NCBI RefSeq assembly: GCF_021545845.1
Contig: NZ_CP088923.1
Span: forward strand, 2,418,001 to 2,482,000
Reading direction: 5' to 3'
Source of the DNA: Rhodanobacter thiooxydans
GTDB lineage: Bacteria; Pseudomonadota; Gammaproteobacteria; Xanthomonadales; Rhodanobacteraceae
Length of the DNA: 64,000 nt
This document shows positions 10,101 through 19,881 of the stretch, in pieces (position 1 is the first letter of the stretch; the number at the start of each line of letters is the position of its first letter). The position numbers and the translations under genes were made by a program. A model generated the notes under the pieces. That model was not told where the DNA came from, made no database searches, and saw only the letters and a program-made list of their open reading frames with translations.

Positions 10101-10294
10101 AGTTGTTCGACATCCTCCGCCGCCAGCCCCGATGCCTCGGTGTAGACATTGACCTGCACCGGTGTGACATCGGGAAACGCGTCGATGGGCAGCTGACGCA
10201 CCGCCTGGAAACCGAGGAAGCCGATCACCACGAAGGCGATCAGCACCAGCGCCTTGTAGCGCAGGGAGAATTCAACCAGACGTTCCAGCATCAT
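7157..10294 (-). CDS. czcA: CzcA-like heavy-metal RND efflux pump
   Basis: The protein has 1045 residues with the full RND layout: two sets of six membrane segments and two large periplasmic loops. In membrane segment 4 the motif reads GIGMMVDGAVVMVEN (Asp at 414). It keeps the second Asp of HME-RND pumps, but the first Asp of the DFGxxxDGA form seen in classical Co/Zn/Cd CzcA is replaced by Gly, so the metal range may differ. It exports divalent cations from periplasm or cytoplasm across the outer membrane, driven by protons, together with CzcB and CzcC. Genes overlap by 4 bp on both sides. No frameshift is present. Confidence 0.92.
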   Translation of the reverse strand: MMLERLVEFSLRYKALVLIAFVVIGFLGFQAVRQLPIDAFPDVTPVQVNVYTEASGLAAEDVEQLLTTPVESALAGLPKVEQIRSVSLFGLSYVSVYFDDSMDIYFARQLVNERLQQVGDRLPAGYGKPEMGPNTSGLGQVFWYTVERADSTLKGATAGTAPNDMDLRTLQDWTIRLILRTAPGVDDVSSWGGQEKQFQVRIDPMKLIAHKLGFKEVIEALQANNAQVGGNFVDVGREQYLVRGLGLIQNAKDLGNIVLKTEDGTPVYVRDVATITEAGAPRTGAVTRDGKEVVMGQALARIGENAKSVVDAVKAKLDTVKQSLPPGVVVKPVYERTELVNAAVGTAVRALVEGSILVALVLFLFLGEFRSALVVVVALPLAMLIAFICMNQVGLSANLMSLAGLAIGIGMMVDGAVVMVENAYRIMAERKAHGGPVDRTSAVLAAAREVANPMTFAIGIIIVVFLPLFSLQGLEGKMFKPMAFNISFAMAGSLILALTLIPVLAALVLKPKEEKDTWLVAFLKRHYATVLAWALARRKLVLGIAAGALVGSLALFPFLGKEFMPNLKEGAIMWRITSIPSASLDESIAISKQVSTLVKQKFPEVETTLAMIGRAEKGETADVNYMEVYTPLKPKDQWRKGETLESIEEAMQKELSAALPTAVVSYTQPIQMRIEELISGVRATLALKIYGDDLGELDRLSSRIKNVLAGVPGVADLALEANIGKPQIRIKVDRDALARYGLNADDVLTVVKNGIGGEPVTTLLDGVKRFDIAVRLDDADKASLPAIKRIPIRTPSGALVQLSQVAEVSDAEGYSFIRREQLQRYAVIQMDVRGRDIDGFVKEANAAIAQQVKLPTGYYSEWGGAFENQQRALKRLSLIVPATIFFIFVLLYTAFNSVKHATLILANVPFATIGGIVGLAITGQYLSVPSAIGFIAVFGVAMLNGIVLVSFLNEQREKGLPVREAVIRGTALRMRPVMMTASVAILGLVPMLLSSGVGAETQRPLATVVVGGLITSTLLTLVLLPVLYDWIEERAARRLAKEKTP

Positions 10295-11388
10295 TCTTCT
10301 CCCAGCTGCGAGCGCAACAAGCGGGCCTTCAAGGCGAAGGCGCCCTTGCGCACGTAGGTGTCGCCGGCTTTGAGGCCTTGCGTGATCACCGTCCAGCCAT
10401 CCCGCGTGTCGCCGACCATGACCGGCGCCGGCTCGAACTGACCGTTGCCTTTGGCGAGGAACACGGTCGGCTGGTTTTGCAGCAGCACGATCGCTTCGGC
10501 GGGAACGGCCAGCTTCGGCACGGCGCTGCCGGCGGCGATGCGCGCTTCGACCAGTTCGCCCGGATGCAACAGATCCTCACGGTTGTCGACTTCGATGCGC
10601 ACCGGCACCGTGCGCGTGCGCTCGTCGGTCTGATGCGAGCGCTGCACGACCTTGCCGGGGATCGTGGTGTCATGCACGAGGATGCGGGCGTCGGCGTCCG
10701 GCTTGACCCGTTCGGCATCGGCCGGCGCCATCTGGGCGACGACCCAGACCGAATCTTCCTTGACCAGGGTGAACAGCGTGCGGCCGGGTTCCACCCGCTC
10801 GCCGACCAGAAACTCGTCGGTGGTGACGCGACCGGCGGCGGGCGCGAGCAGCTCGAAGCTGCCATCGGCACCGGCCGAACCCTTGCGCAGCAGGCCACCG
10901 ATCTGACCGTCGGACAGCCCGTAGGCGCGCAACTTGGCACGCGCCTGGTCACGCTGCACCTTCGCTTCGTTGTAGCGCCGTGCCGAGACCGCCTGCGGCC
11001 CCAGCGACGCGATCCGCTGCCAGTCCTGCTCGGCCACGATCAACGCGCCTTGTGTCTCGGCCACCTGCACACTGGAAAGCACCACCAGCGGCGCACCGGC
11101 CTTCACCACGTCGCCGAGCTTGGCCTTGCGGGCCAGCACCTGCGATTCCACGCGCGGCGACACCAGCACGGTGGAATACGCATCGGCCTTCACTTCGCCG
11201 GGGGCCTTCAGTTCATCGGTCAAGGCACGCGGAGCGGCCTTGTCGAGCACAATCCCGGCGTCCTTGATCGCCTTGGCGTCGAGCGCCAGCGGATTGGCCG
11301 GTGCGGGTTCCTGCGCCATGACGGGGCCGCCCAGCGCAGCCAGCAGCACCATGCAGAAAAGGCTGCGTTTCAAAAAAGAGACATTCAT
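10291..11388 (-). CDS. czcB: CzcB-like periplasmic adaptor (membrane fusion protein)
   Basis: The 365-residue product has a signal peptide ending GPVMAQ, then a barrel-sandwich hybrid/lipoyl half (SPRVESQVLARKAKLGDVVKAG), a helical hairpin, the second lipoyl half and beta-barrel domains. It joins the RND pump to the outer-membrane channel. The product of the middle gene of czcCBA overlaps both neighbours by 4 bp. The N-terminal His-rich metal-binding stretch found in some CzcB proteins is absent. Confidence 0.9.
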   Translation of the reverse strand: MNVSFLKRSLFCMVLLAALGGPVMAQEPAPANPLALDAKAIKDAGIVLDKAAPRALTDELKAPGEVKADAYSTVLVSPRVESQVLARKAKLGDVVKAGAPLVVLSSVQVAETQGALIVAEQDWQRIASLGPQAVSARRYNEAKVQRDQARAKLRAYGLSDGQIGGLLRKGSAGADGSFELLAPAAGRVTTDEFLVGERVEPGRTLFTLVKEDSVWVVAQMAPADAERVKPDADARILVHDTTIPGKVVQRSHQTDERTRTVPVRIEVDNREDLLHPGELVEARIAAGSAVPKLAVPAEAIVLLQNQPTVFLAKGNGQFEPAPVMVGDTRDGWTVITQGLKAGDTYVRKGAFALKARLLRSQLGEE

Positions 11389-12689
11389 CGGGAGATTTCC
11401 TGAGTGGGGCCGTCCTGAGTGCGGCCGTCGAGCCAGTCGGTCAGACGGCCCGCAGCGGTGAGGTAGTCGAACCAGGTCTGCCAGGTTTGGCTTTCCAGTT
11501 CCTGGCCGGACAAGGCGGTGTCCAGGCTCTGCTTGAGCTGTACGAGGTAATCGGAGGTGCTGATCTCGCCGGCACGCCAGAGCTTCTCTAATAGCGCGGT
11601 GCGATCCTCGAAGGCAGCGGCCCGGCCGCTGCGAAAGGCTTCGGTCGCACTGCGCAAGGCGGCGTAGCGGGCTTGTGCTTCCTGCAATCCGGCACGCAGC
11701 ACAAACTGACGCGAACGCACGCCGGCCGCGGCTGCATCGGCTTCCGCGCGGGCGGCATCGACTTCGGCACGGCCGGTATTGAGCACCGGCAAGGGAATCG
11801 ACACGCTCAGGCCAATCACCTGATCGGTGCGCGGCCCGCTGCGTACCTGCCCACCGGTCAGGCTGAGCGTGGGATCGGGAATGCGTGCCCGGCGGGCAAC
11901 CTGCACTCCGGCCTCGGCACTCGCTTGCTGGGCACGGGCCTGTCGCAGTTCGGGCAGTTCATCGACGGGCAACGGCGTAAGACTGCCCGCCGCCGGTGAC
12001 ATACCCTTGGGCAACGGCGGAAGCGCGGCCCCTTGATCGCCACTGATGGCCAGCAACGCGGCACGGGCCGCCGCTTCGTTGCTCGCGAGCGTGGCTTGTT
12101 GCACCTGCGCCTCGCCCAAGGCCAAGCCGGCCAGATCGCGTTCGGGACTACTGATGTCGCCGACCTTCAGCCGCTGCGCGGCCAAGTCATCGAAGCGCTG
12201 CATCAGCGTGAGGCGATGCTGGCCCAGCTCACTCTGTCGGGCCGCGAGCGCGGCCGTCGACCAGGCTTTCAGCCAGCGGGCGGCGACGTCACGCCGCACC
12301 AGGTTATAGGCCGCCTCGGCGGCGCGCAGGTCGGCCTCGCCCTGACTGGCCCGGGCACGACGCTTGCCGGACAGGTCCAATGGCAGACTGATGCCAGCCG
12401 TACGCCGATTGACGTCGGCGTTCTCCGCATCGAGTGACAGAGAGGGGTTGTACAGCGGCTGCGCGGCGGCACGTGCACGGGCTTGGGCCGCGTCAAGATC
12501 GGCCCGCGCGGCCTGCACCTCGGGGCTGGCTTGCCAGATACGACGCACCGCCGCCTGCAACGGTGATGACGCCAACGCTGTCGGCAGGGGAGCTACCGGT
12601 GAGGACGGATGGGTGACGGGTGCGGCACTGAGTATCGCCGCGTACAACAGACACACGGCGCCGATCGGCACCGAACGAAAAACAGACAT
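11385..12689 (-). CDS. czcC: CzcC-like outer-membrane efflux channel (TolC family)
   Basis: A 434-residue protein with a signal peptide (MSVFRSVPIGAVCLLYAAILSAA) followed by two repeated outer-membrane-factor domains rich in coiled-coil Ala/Gln/Arg sequence, as in OMF proteins. It forms the outer-membrane exit duct of the czc tripartite pump. It is the first of the three pump genes and follows the czcI-like gene by about 70 bp. Its length is normal for the family. Confidence 0.9.
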   Translation of the reverse strand: MSVFRSVPIGAVCLLYAAILSAAPVTHPSSPVAPLPTALASSPLQAAVRRIWQASPEVQAARADLDAAQARARAAAQPLYNPSLSLDAENADVNRRTAGISLPLDLSGKRRARASQGEADLRAAEAAYNLVRRDVAARWLKAWSTAALAARQSELGQHRLTLMQRFDDLAAQRLKVGDISSPERDLAGLALGEAQVQQATLASNEAAARAALLAISGDQGAALPPLPKGMSPAAGSLTPLPVDELPELRQARAQQASAEAGVQVARRARIPDPTLSLTGGQVRSGPRTDQVIGLSVSIPLPVLNTGRAEVDAARAEADAAAAGVRSRQFVLRAGLQEAQARYAALRSATEAFRSGRAAAFEDRTALLEKLWRAGEISTSDYLVQLKQSLDTALSGQELESQTWQTWFDYLTAAGRLTDWLDGRTQDGPTQEISR

Positions 12690-12760
12690 GAAGCGATCTC
12701 CTGAAAACGGTCACGAAGCGATGCACCGCACAGGCGGTGGCGTCGCGTAACGGAGCGGTT

Positions 12761-13150
12761 TCAGGCGATCGGAGGTCGCAACAGTGAGCCGGTGGTGGCC
12801 GGCGTGACCCCCGAATGGAAGGTGAGCGGCGCGAAGTGCGCCTCCATCCGGGCGATGGGAAGCGGTGCACTGGCCGGCAACGTCACCGAATGCGCACAAG
12901 CGCAATGACAGCCGCTTCCTTCGCCCAGGAGACAGCTGTTTGCATCGTCAGCCGCTGTCGGGCTGACGGCGGTATCCGCCACCAGGGTGGTCGGGGCAGC
13001 CGCGGTCGCCGAAGCGAATCGCATCCCGGCCCCATCGGCCACGCAGATCGACCCGCTGACCAGCTTGATCAGCAGCACCGCCACGGCCAACACCCACAGA
13101 CCGCGGTGGCGGCGCAGGCGAGTCAGCAGTGATGGCACGGACCGATGCAT
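12761..13150 (-). CDS. CzcI-like small exported protein
   Basis: The 129-residue product has a basic N-terminus, one hydrophobic signal/anchor segment (GLWVLAVAVLLIKLVSGSICVADG) and a Cys/His cluster GCHCACAHS at about 80-88 that could bind metal. Small proteins of this type head czcCBA operons (CzcI) and are believed to modulate pump expression or metal delivery in the periplasm. The assignment rests on position, size, export signal and the Cys/His cluster. I cannot trace residue-level homology with certainty. Confidence 0.6.
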   Translation of the reverse strand: MHRSVPSLLTRLRRHRGLWVLAVAVLLIKLVSGSICVADGAGMRFASATAAAPTTLVADTAVSPTAADDANSCLLGEGSGCHCACAHSVTLPASAPLPIARMEAHFAPLTFHSGVTPATTGSLLRPPIA

Positions 13151-13156
13151 GCTTCG

Positions 13157-13186
13157 ATCCTAAACGACAGTCGCGCTGTTAGACAA
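13157..13186 (-). promoter_or_regulatory. candidate sigma-70 promoter of the czcICBA operon
   Basis: On the minus strand TTGTCT and TAGGAT are separated by 18 bp, with the -10 element only 6 bp before the czcI-like ATG. The spacer holds an ACAG/CTGT inverted repeat that could be an operator. The very short distance to the ATG would give a nearly leaderless mRNA, so the call is tentative. Confidence 0.35.
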
Positions 13187-13249
13187 TTTCACTTGGCCGC
13201 CTGGCCGTCGCGGAGCATGCCGCCTTGGCGGGCTCGTCGTCGCACCCGT

Positions 13250-13591
13250 TCAGGGCATGGGCCGCGCGTGATCTGCCCACTGCGCCGTGCCCTGGATCAG
13301 TTCGGCCCGCACGCAATGCGCGTCCGTGATCGACGTAACGGTGGCTTGCCCGCTCAAGGCGAAGTGTTCAATGGGCACGCCTTTGCTGGGAATCACGTAA
13401 GCCACCCGCATGACCTGCAGCCGCGTGCCGACGGCGGACAGTGGCGTAACCCGGTAGCAGATGTCCAGCTGCCGTCCGTTAACATGACCAATCCAGCCGT
13501 CGGCGTAAGTATTGGTCGCGTGCGCGATCGTGCCGATGGTCAAGCCCGTGAATAGCAGGGCGGTGGAGAGATACGCAGCATGCGATTTCAT
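13250..13591 (-). CDS. small exported protein of unknown function
   Basis: A 113-residue product with a clear signal peptide (MKSHAAYLSTALLFTGLTIGTIAHA) and a mature part of about 88 residues containing two Cys (DICYR and AHCVRAEL) that could form a disulfide. I do not recognise the family. It sits between the cus and czc operons on the same strand, 130 bp after cusF. It could be a periplasmic accessory to either pump, but nothing in the sequence proves a metal role. Confidence 0.55.
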   Translation of the reverse strand: MKSHAAYLSTALLFTGLTIGTIAHATNTYADGWIGHVNGRQLDICYRVTPLSAVGTRLQVMRVAYVIPSKGVPIEHFALSGQATVTSITDAHCVRAELIQGTAQWADHARPMP

Positions 13592-13722
13592 CGTTGTACT
13601 CCAAAATCATCGGACTACCGTGGACAGGTGCGGCCACAAACCTCACGATGCACGTGGCCGCACTGCCACCCCCGCCGGTCGGCCCCTGCCGGAGGCAAGC
13701 GCCGGTTGGCGGCGGTTCCCGA

Positions 13723-14073
13723 TCAACCTGCCGGGCTGATCGCTGTCACCGTGCTGGCCATGCCGCCCGGATGCAGGGTGAACCGCACCTGCTCGCCCAC
13801 CTTCACCTTTTGCAGTAGCGCCGGCGGGTCGACCTTGAAGGTCATGGTCATCGCCGGCCAGCCGATGGCGGAAATGGCTTGGTGCTGAAGGGTGATCGTG
13901 CCTTTGGCGGTGTCGATGGCCTTGACGATGCCTACGCCCTGCGCCTGGGTGGGCTTCGCCGCTTGCATGTCGGCCATGCCGGGCATGTTCGGGTCCATCT
14001 GTTGGGCGAACGCGGCGGTCGAGGCCAAGGCCAGCGCGCTGGCGCATGCGAGGGTGAAAACGTACTTCTTCAT
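13723..14073 (-). CDS. cusF: CusF-like periplasmic copper-binding protein
   Basis: The start is the ATG at 14073, with AGGAG 9 bp upstream and 4-bp overlap with the cusA stop. The longer in-frame extension upstream lies inside cusA and is discarded. The 116-residue product has a signal peptide ending AFAQ, a Met-rich linker ([12 protein letters not shown]) and the CusF core motif [11 protein letters not shown]. CusF captures Cu(I)/Ag(I) in the periplasm through Met, His and Trp and hands it to CusB/CusA. Here it is the last gene of cusCBAF, not the second as in E. coli. Confidence 0.9.
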   Translation of the reverse strand: MKKYVFTLACASALALASTAAFAQQMDPNMPGMADMQAAKPTQAQGVGIVKAIDTAKGTITLQHQAISAIGWPAMTMTFKVDPPALLQKVKVGEQVRFTLHPGGMASTVTAISPAG

Positions 14074-17000
14074 GGTTGAATCTCCTGGGGTGGATGAAAC
14101 GTCGGGATGGACTGCGCTGCTTTGCGAAGTCGGTACCGCATCAGCAGACGGAACGCCGCCGGCAGCACCAGCATGGTCAGCAGCGTCGCGGTGACCATGC
14201 CGCCGATCATCGGTGCGGCGATGCGCTGCATGACTTCCGAGCCGGCGCCGTGGCCGAGCAAGATCGGCAGCAGGCCAGCGATGATCACCGCCACGGTCAT
14301 CGCCAGCGGCCGCACGCGCTGCGCGGCGCCTTGGCGGATCGCTTCGTCGAGCGCGTCGACACCGGCCTGCGGATCGAGCGCGAGCTGCCGATCCCAGGCG
14401 TGACGCAGGTACAGCAGCATCACCACGCCGAACTCGGCGGCGACGCCGGCCAGCGCGATGAAGCCGATCACCGTGGCTACTGATACCGAATGGCCGAGCA
14501 GCCAGATCAGCCACAGGCCGCCGACCAGCGCCAGCGGCACGTTGGCCATGATGAGCGCCGCCTCACTGGTCCGCCGGAACACCGCATAGATCAGCCCGAA
14601 GATGATCAGCAATGCCACCGGCACCACCAGCTTGAGTCGTTGCGCCGCGCTGGCGAGGTACTGGAACTGCCCCGACCAGTCCAGCGTGACGCCGGGCGGC
14701 AGCGTGACCTGCCGGGCCACCGCGCGCTGCAGCCGGGCGACCACGCCGCCGAGGTTGCTGCTGGCCGTGTCGATGTAGACGTAGGTCGCCAGCTGGCCGT
14801 CCTCGCTCTTCAGCATCGACGGCCCCGCCGCAACGGTGATGTCGGCGACCTGGCTCAACGTGAGCTGGGCGCCGTTCGCAGCCACGATCGGCAGCTGCCG
14901 CAGTGCCTGCACCGAATCGCGGTCCACCCGCGGGTAGCGCACCACGATCGGAAAACGCTCGCGTCCTTCGATGCTCTGGCCAACCGGATCGCCGCCGACC
15001 ACCGTGGCGATCAGCTGCTGCACGGCTTCCTGCGTGAGTCCATAGCGTGCCGCCTCGTCGCGGCGGATATGCACGTCGACATAGCGACCGCTGGTCGGAC
15101 GCTCGGCCACGGCCGAGCTGACCCCGGGCACGGTCTTGGCGACTGCTTCGATGCGATCGGCGACCGTCTGCAGCGTGGTCAGGTCGGTGCCCAGCACCTT
15201 GATGCCGATCGGGCTCTTGATGCCGGTGGAGAGCATGTCGATGCGGTTGCGGATCGGCGGCACGAACAGGTTCGTCAGACCCGGCACATGCACGGCCTGG
15301 TTCAGCGCGGCCTTGATCTTGTCCATCGTCATGCCGGGGCGCCACTCGCTCTTCGGCTTGAACGTGATGGTGGTCTCGAACATCTCCAGCGGCGCCGGAT
15401 CGGTGGCGGTGTCGGCGCGTCCCGCCTTGCCGAACACGTGCGCGACTTCCGGCACGGTCTTGAGCATGCGGTCGGTCAGCTGCAGCAACTGCGCGGCCTT
15501 GCCGGCTGACAACCCGGGCAGTGCGGTGGGCATGTACAGCAGCGTGCCTTCGTCCATCGCGGGCATGAACTCGCTGCCGAGCTGGCTGAGCGGCACCAGT
15601 GCGGTGAGCAGCACCAAGGCGGCCAGCCCCAGCGTGGCCTTCGGAAAACGCAGCACCACGTCGAGGATCGGCCGGTACAGCGCGATCAGGCCGCGATTGA
15701 TCGGATTGGCGTGCTCGGCACGCAGGTGTCCGCGTACCAGGTAGCCCATCAGCACCGGCACCAGGGTCACCGCCAGCCCCGCGGCCGCCGCCATCGCGTA
15801 GGTCTTGGTAAACGCCAGCGGCTTGAACAGCTTGCCCTCCTGGCCTTGCAGCGCGAACACCGGCACGAACGACAGCGCGATGATCAGCAGGCTCACGAAC
15901 AGCGCCGGACCCACTTCCACGGTGGCCTCGGCGATCAGCGCCCAGCGGGCGGCGCCCTGTGGTTCTTGCCCATCGTGCGCGTCGCGCCAATGCTCCAGGT
16001 GCTTGTGGGTGTTCTCGATCATCACGATCGCCGCATCGACCATTGCACCGATCGCGATCGCGATGCCGCCCAGCGACATCAGGTTCGCGGTGACGCCCTG
16101 CAGGTTCATCACGATGAAGGCGGTCAACACGCCCAATGGCAACGTGATCACGGCGACCAGCGCCGAGCGCAGGTGACCGAGGAACAGCGCGCAGACCAGC
16201 GTGACGACGAGAAACTCCTCCAGCAACTTTCGCCAGACGTTCTCCACGGTGGCGTCGATCAGCTGGGAGCGGTCGTAGGTGGGCACGATCTCGACGCCCG
16301 GCGGCAGGCTGCGTTGCAACTGCGCCAGACGCGCCTTCACCGCCGCGATGGTGGCCTTGGCGTTCTGACCCGAGCGCATCACGATGATGCCGCCGACCAC
16401 TTCGCCCTGGCCGTCCAGTTCGGCGAGGCCGCGCCGGAAGGTCGGACCGCGGCGCACCGTCGCCACGTCGCGCAGCCGCACCGGCACGCCGTTCGCGTTG
16501 GCGACGATCGGCACGTTCTCGAAGTCGGCGCGGGTCTTGAGATAGCCCTCGCTGCGCACCATCAGCTCGGCCTCACCCTGCTCGATCACCGAGCCGCCGT
16601 TGGCGCCGTTGGCGGCGCGCACGGCATCAACGAGCTGCGCCACGGTGAGGCCGCGCGCGGCCAGCGCCTGCGGATCGGGCACGATCTGCCAGGCGCGGTC
16701 CATGCCGCCCAGGGTGGCCACCTCGGCGACACCCGGCACGGTTTTCAGCTGGAAGCGCAGGTTCCAGTTTTGCAGCGCGGTGAGCTGGCCGATGTCGTGT
16801 CGACCGGTGCGGTCGACCAGCGCGTATTCGTAGATCCAGCCCAGCCCGGTGGCATCCGGACCCAGTGCGGGATTGACGCCGGCCGGCAGTCGATCGCGCG
16901 CCTGGCTCAAATATTCCAGCACGCGTGAGCGTGCCCAGTAGAGGTCGGTGCTGTCGCTGAACAACACATCCACGTAGGAGTCGCCGAAGAACGAATACGC

Positions 17001-17249
17001 GCGCACCGTGGTCGCGCCGGGCACCGACAGCATGGTGGTGGCCAGCGGATAGGTCACCTGATCCTCCACCACTTGCGGCGACTGGCCGGGGTAGCTGGTG
17101 CGGATGATGACCTGGGTGTCGGAGAGATCGGGTAGCGCGTCGATGGACGTATGCCACGCCGAGAACACACCGACCGCCGCCAGCGCCAGCGCGGCCAGCA
17201 GCACGAACACGCGATACCGGATCGAAACGCGGATCAGCGCGGCGATCAT
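14070..17249 (-). CDS. cusA: CusA-like copper/silver RND efflux pump
   Basis: The 1059-residue protein has the HME4 (Cu/Ag) membrane-segment-4 motif [18 protein letters not shown] with D405 at the same number as the essential proton-relay Asp of E. coli CusA. The metal-site Met contexts [16 protein letters not shown] and [14 protein letters not shown] are all present. It exports monovalent copper and silver from the periplasm or cytoplasm with CusB and CusC. Overlaps of 4 bp with cusB and cusF show one operon. No damage is visible. It is only distantly related to the czcA of this window, so the two pumps are not a recent duplication. Confidence 0.94.
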   Translation of the reverse strand: MIAALIRVSIRYRVFVLLAALALAAVGVFSAWHTSIDALPDLSDTQVIIRTSYPGQSPQVVEDQVTYPLATTMLSVPGATTVRAYSFFGDSYVDVLFSDSTDLYWARSRVLEYLSQARDRLPAGVNPALGPDATGLGWIYEYALVDRTGRHDIGQLTALQNWNLRFQLKTVPGVAEVATLGGMDRAWQIVPDPQALAARGLTVAQLVDAVRAANGANGGSVIEQGEAELMVRSEGYLKTRADFENVPIVANANGVPVRLRDVATVRRGPTFRRGLAELDGQGEVVGGIIVMRSGQNAKATIAAVKARLAQLQRSLPPGVEIVPTYDRSQLIDATVENVWRKLLEEFLVVTLVCALFLGHLRSALVAVITLPLGVLTAFIVMNLQGVTANLMSLGGIAIAIGAMVDAAIVMIENTHKHLEHWRDAHDGQEPQGAARWALIAEATVEVGPALFVSLLIIALSFVPVFALQGQEGKLFKPLAFTKTYAMAAAAGLAVTLVPVLMGYLVRGHLRAEHANPINRGLIALYRPILDVVLRFPKATLGLAALVLLTALVPLSQLGSEFMPAMDEGTLLYMPTALPGLSAGKAAQLLQLTDRMLKTVPEVAHVFGKAGRADTATDPAPLEMFETTITFKPKSEWRPGMTMDKIKAALNQAVHVPGLTNLFVPPIRNRIDMLSTGIKSPIGIKVLGTDLTTLQTVADRIEAVAKTVPGVSSAVAERPTSGRYVDVHIRRDEAARYGLTQEAVQQLIATVVGGDPVGQSIEGRERFPIVVRYPRVDRDSVQALRQLPIVAANGAQLTLSQVADITVAAGPSMLKSEDGQLATYVYIDTASSNLGGVVARLQRAVARQVTLPPGVTLDWSGQFQYLASAAQRLKLVVPVALLIIFGLIYAVFRRTSEAALIMANVPLALVGGLWLIWLLGHSVSVATVIGFIALAGVAAEFGVVMLLYLRHAWDRQLALDPQAGVDALDEAIRQGAAQRVRPLAMTVAVIIAGLLPILLGHGAGSEVMQRIAAPMIGGMVTATLLTMLVLPAAFRLLMRYRLRKAAQSIPTFHPPQEIQP

Positions 17250-18517
17250 GGCCGCTGCTCCGGCATGGGCATACCCGGCATAGCGCTACTCGCCGTATGC
17301 GCCGGTTCGCTGCTCTGCAGGCGTTGCAACGCGCCAGACAGGCTCGCCTCCGAGTCGATCAGGAACTGGCCAGACACCACCACGCGCTCATCGCTGGAAA
17401 GCCCCGCGAGAATCTCTGTGTCGCCACCGGCCGAACGGCCGAGGCGCACCGCCACCGGCCGGAACTGTCCGTTGCCCTCGGCCACGATCACCCGTGGTGT
17501 GTCGCTGCCGGTGGCGATCACGGCGCCATCGGGCACCACCAGCTCGGGCCGGGCCGGTGGCGGTTGCAGCTCCACCGTGACGAACTGACCCGGACTCAGC
17601 GCGTGATCCGGATTGGGCAGCACGATGCGCGCACGCTGGGTGCGGGTCATCGGGTCGAGGTCGGGCAACAGGGCTTCCACCTGTCCACGAAACACCTGGC
17701 CGGGCAGCGCTGTCGCACGCACGGTCACCGGCGTGCCGGTGCGCACCGTCCCCGCCGCGGCCTGCGGCAGCGCCGCCTCCACCCACACCGTGGACAGGCC
17801 GTTGAGCGTCATCAGCGTCTGCCCGGCGCCGACTTGCTGGCCTTCGCGCACGTCCAGCGTCGTGACCACGCCGCCCTTCGGCGCGTGCAGGGTGATGTGG
17901 CCACCCCGTTCCGAAGCGATGTCCTGCGCGGTCAGGCCCAGCACTTGCAGTCGCTGCCGCGCGGCTGCGCGCAACGCCTGCGCGTCGGCCGAGTGTGCAT
18001 GCTGCAATGCTCGGTACTCCGAGATCGCACTGCTCCATTGCGGTGCCAGCAGTTCAACCAACGGTTGCCCGGCCTTGACGGTGGTATAGGGCGCGCGCAC
18101 GTCGAGCTGCTCCACCGTCGCGTCGACGCGCGCACTCACGGTAACGGCATCACGCAGGTTCCAACTCACAGTACCCGGCACCTGGAGCTGGTTTGCCAAT
18201 ACCCGGCGCACCACGGGCGCGGTGCGCACGCCCAGGTTCTGCACGGTGGCCGGGTCGATGTGCACCACGTTCTTGTCGATGCTGCTGTCATCCGCGTACT
18301 TGGGCACCATTGGCATGCCCATCGGCGACACGCCGGGGTGGTCGAAGTGCTGCTCGGGCACCATCGTGTCGTACCAGTACAGCACCTTGCGTTGCGCGCC
18401 CGCGGACGCGCTGGCCGGCGTCGACGTGGCGCCGACATGGCGCCCACCGACATACCCCAAAGCCAGCAGCACGGCGGCACCCGCCAGCGCACCGATCACG
18501 ATACCGATCCGTTTCAT
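17246..18517 (-). CDS. cusB: CusB-like periplasmic adaptor
   Basis: The start is the ATG at 18517, overlapping the cusC stop by 4 bp; the open frame extends further upstream only inside cusC. The 423-residue product begins with a membrane anchor ([25 protein letters not shown]), then a heavy-metal-binding YHS-like segment ([21 protein letters not shown]) that supplies Met ligands, then lipoyl, barrel and hairpin domains. The C-terminus is Met/Pro-rich (MPGMPMPEQ). CusB accepts copper from CusF and connects CusA to CusC. Confidence 0.92.
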   Translation of the reverse strand: MKRIGIVIGALAGAAVLLALGYVGGRHVGATSTPASASAGAQRKVLYWYDTMVPEQHFDHPGVSPMGMPMVPKYADDSSIDKNVVHIDPATVQNLGVRTAPVVRRVLANQLQVPGTVSWNLRDAVTVSARVDATVEQLDVRAPYTTVKAGQPLVELLAPQWSSAISEYRALQHAHSADAQALRAAARQRLQVLGLTAQDIASERGGHITLHAPKGGVVTTLDVREGQQVGAGQTLMTLNGLSTVWVEAALPQAAAGTVRTGTPVTVRATALPGQVFRGQVEALLPDLDPMTRTQRARIVLPNPDHALSPGQFVTVELQPPPARPELVVPDGAVIATGSDTPRVIVAEGNGQFRPVAVRLGRSAGGDTEILAGLSSDERVVVSGQFLIDSEASLSGALQRLQSSEPAHTASSAMPGMPMPEQRP

Positions 18518-19806
18518 GGCAGGTTCTCCGAAGACGAAGTGGATTCGGGCAACAGGTAGGCCAAGGCGGCCCAGGCGCGGGCGCGAGCTGCCAGCGCATC
18601 GGCGTAGTCGAGGCGCAGCGCGATCTCGTCGCGGCGCGCATCGAGCCACGGTTGCAGCGTGCCGCCGCCGCGGTAGGCGGCCAGCGCCACCCGGCTGCGA
18701 TCGCGGGCCAGCGGCAGCAGCGCCGTGCGATCGCGTGCGATCTGCCGCCCCCAGCCCTGCCAGGCGGCGACGTCGCGCGCGACGGTTTCGCGTTGCGCAC
18801 GGCGGGCATCCTCGTGCGCCGACTCGACCGCATCGCGTTGCGCCTGCTTCGCGCTGATGGCGCGGTCTTGCCGGTTGCGGGTGAACAGCGGCAGGCTCAC
18901 ACCCATCTGCACCATCACCATGTCCGACAGATACGGCGCGCGGCGGCCGTAGGTCACGTCCACGCTCCAGTCCGGATGCTTCGAGGCGCGCGCCTGCGCC
19001 AGTGCGGCATCGGCCACCTGCTCGCGCGCCTGCCACGCCTGCATTGGCGCCTGCCGATCGGTGTGCTGTTCGAGTTGATCCGGCGCGACCGGCAACTGGT
19101 CGAAGTCCGGGGCGTCCGCCAGCGCCGTCGGCGCGTCGCCCAGCCAGCGCTGCAAGGAGGCACGCGCCGCCTGCAACTCCGCGTCGGCCGCCTCGATCCG
19201 GTTGGCCAGCGTCAGCGCCTGGGCCTGTGCCGCCAGCACGTCCGCGGCACTGCCGGTGCCGCCGCGCAGCCGCGCTTTGGCGACCTGTACGGCGAGGGTG
19301 CTTTCGTCACGCAAGGCATCCAGCAGCGTGCGCTGTTGTGTGGCCGCCCATACGCCGATCCAGGCATCGGCGATGCGCTCACGCACATCTTGTGTTGTAG
19401 CGGTGCGCTCGGCCTCGGCAGCGTCGACCTGCGCGGCCGCGAGCGACCGTTCGGCCGTCCGTGCTGCACGCGAGGGGATCGTTTGCATCACGCCGATCGT
19501 GCGCATGGTCATCGTGTCCGAGCGCAGGCTGAAGGCGCCCGGGTCGGTGACCGGAAAATTGGAGACGCCGAAGGTCAGCGACGGGTCGGGCAAGCGGCCC
19601 GCGCGCACGGACTCCTCGCGCGTCGCATCGAGATCGGCGTTGCGCGCGGTGAGCAGTGGCGTATGGATCACGCCCTGCCGCACGGCGGCGTCGAGCGTCA
19701 GGGGTGGCGCACTGGCGGTTTGCGCCGCGGCAACAGTCACCGATCCGCCCAGGATGATAAGCAGCGCCCACGCGCAACGGCGCCGGGCCAAACAGGAAAA
19801 TAGCAT
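18514..19806 (-). CDS. cusC: CusC-like outer-membrane efflux channel (TolC family)
   Basis: A 430-residue protein with a signal peptide (LIILGGSVTVAAAQ) and two OMF repeats. It contains the typical GRLPDPSLTFGVSNFP stretch seen in copper-cluster TolC proteins. It is the outer-membrane duct for CusBA and the first gene of cusCBAF. The 75 bp before it contain no obvious promoter, so it may be read through from the cytochrome/cop genes upstream. Confidence 0.9.
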   Translation of the reverse strand: MLFSCLARRRCAWALLIILGGSVTVAAAQTASAPPLTLDAAVRQGVIHTPLLTARNADLDATREESVRAGRLPDPSLTFGVSNFPVTDPGAFSLRSDTMTMRTIGVMQTIPSRAARTAERSLAAAQVDAAEAERTATTQDVRERIADAWIGVWAATQQRTLLDALRDESTLAVQVAKARLRGGTGSAADVLAAQAQALTLANRIEAADAELQAARASLQRWLGDAPTALADAPDFDQLPVAPDQLEQHTDRQAPMQAWQAREQVADAALAQARASKHPDWSVDVTYGRRAPYLSDMVMVQMGVSLPLFTRNRQDRAISAKQAQRDAVESAHEDARRAQRETVARDVAAWQGWGRQIARDRTALLPLARDRSRVALAAYRGGGTLQPWLDARRDEIALRLDYADALAARARAWAALAYLLPESTSSSENLP

Positions 19807-19881
19807 GAGGGTTCACTCCCGTAATCGATCAGGCGTCGCGCCACGCAGGCACGACGGCACCTCGGCGATGGCCGGGAGGCG

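Noticed and set aside
14490..19803. Long plus-strand frames of 339, 405, 420 and 536 codons opposite the cus genes
   Set aside because: They mirror cusA, cusB and cusC codons and show no recognisable protein features.
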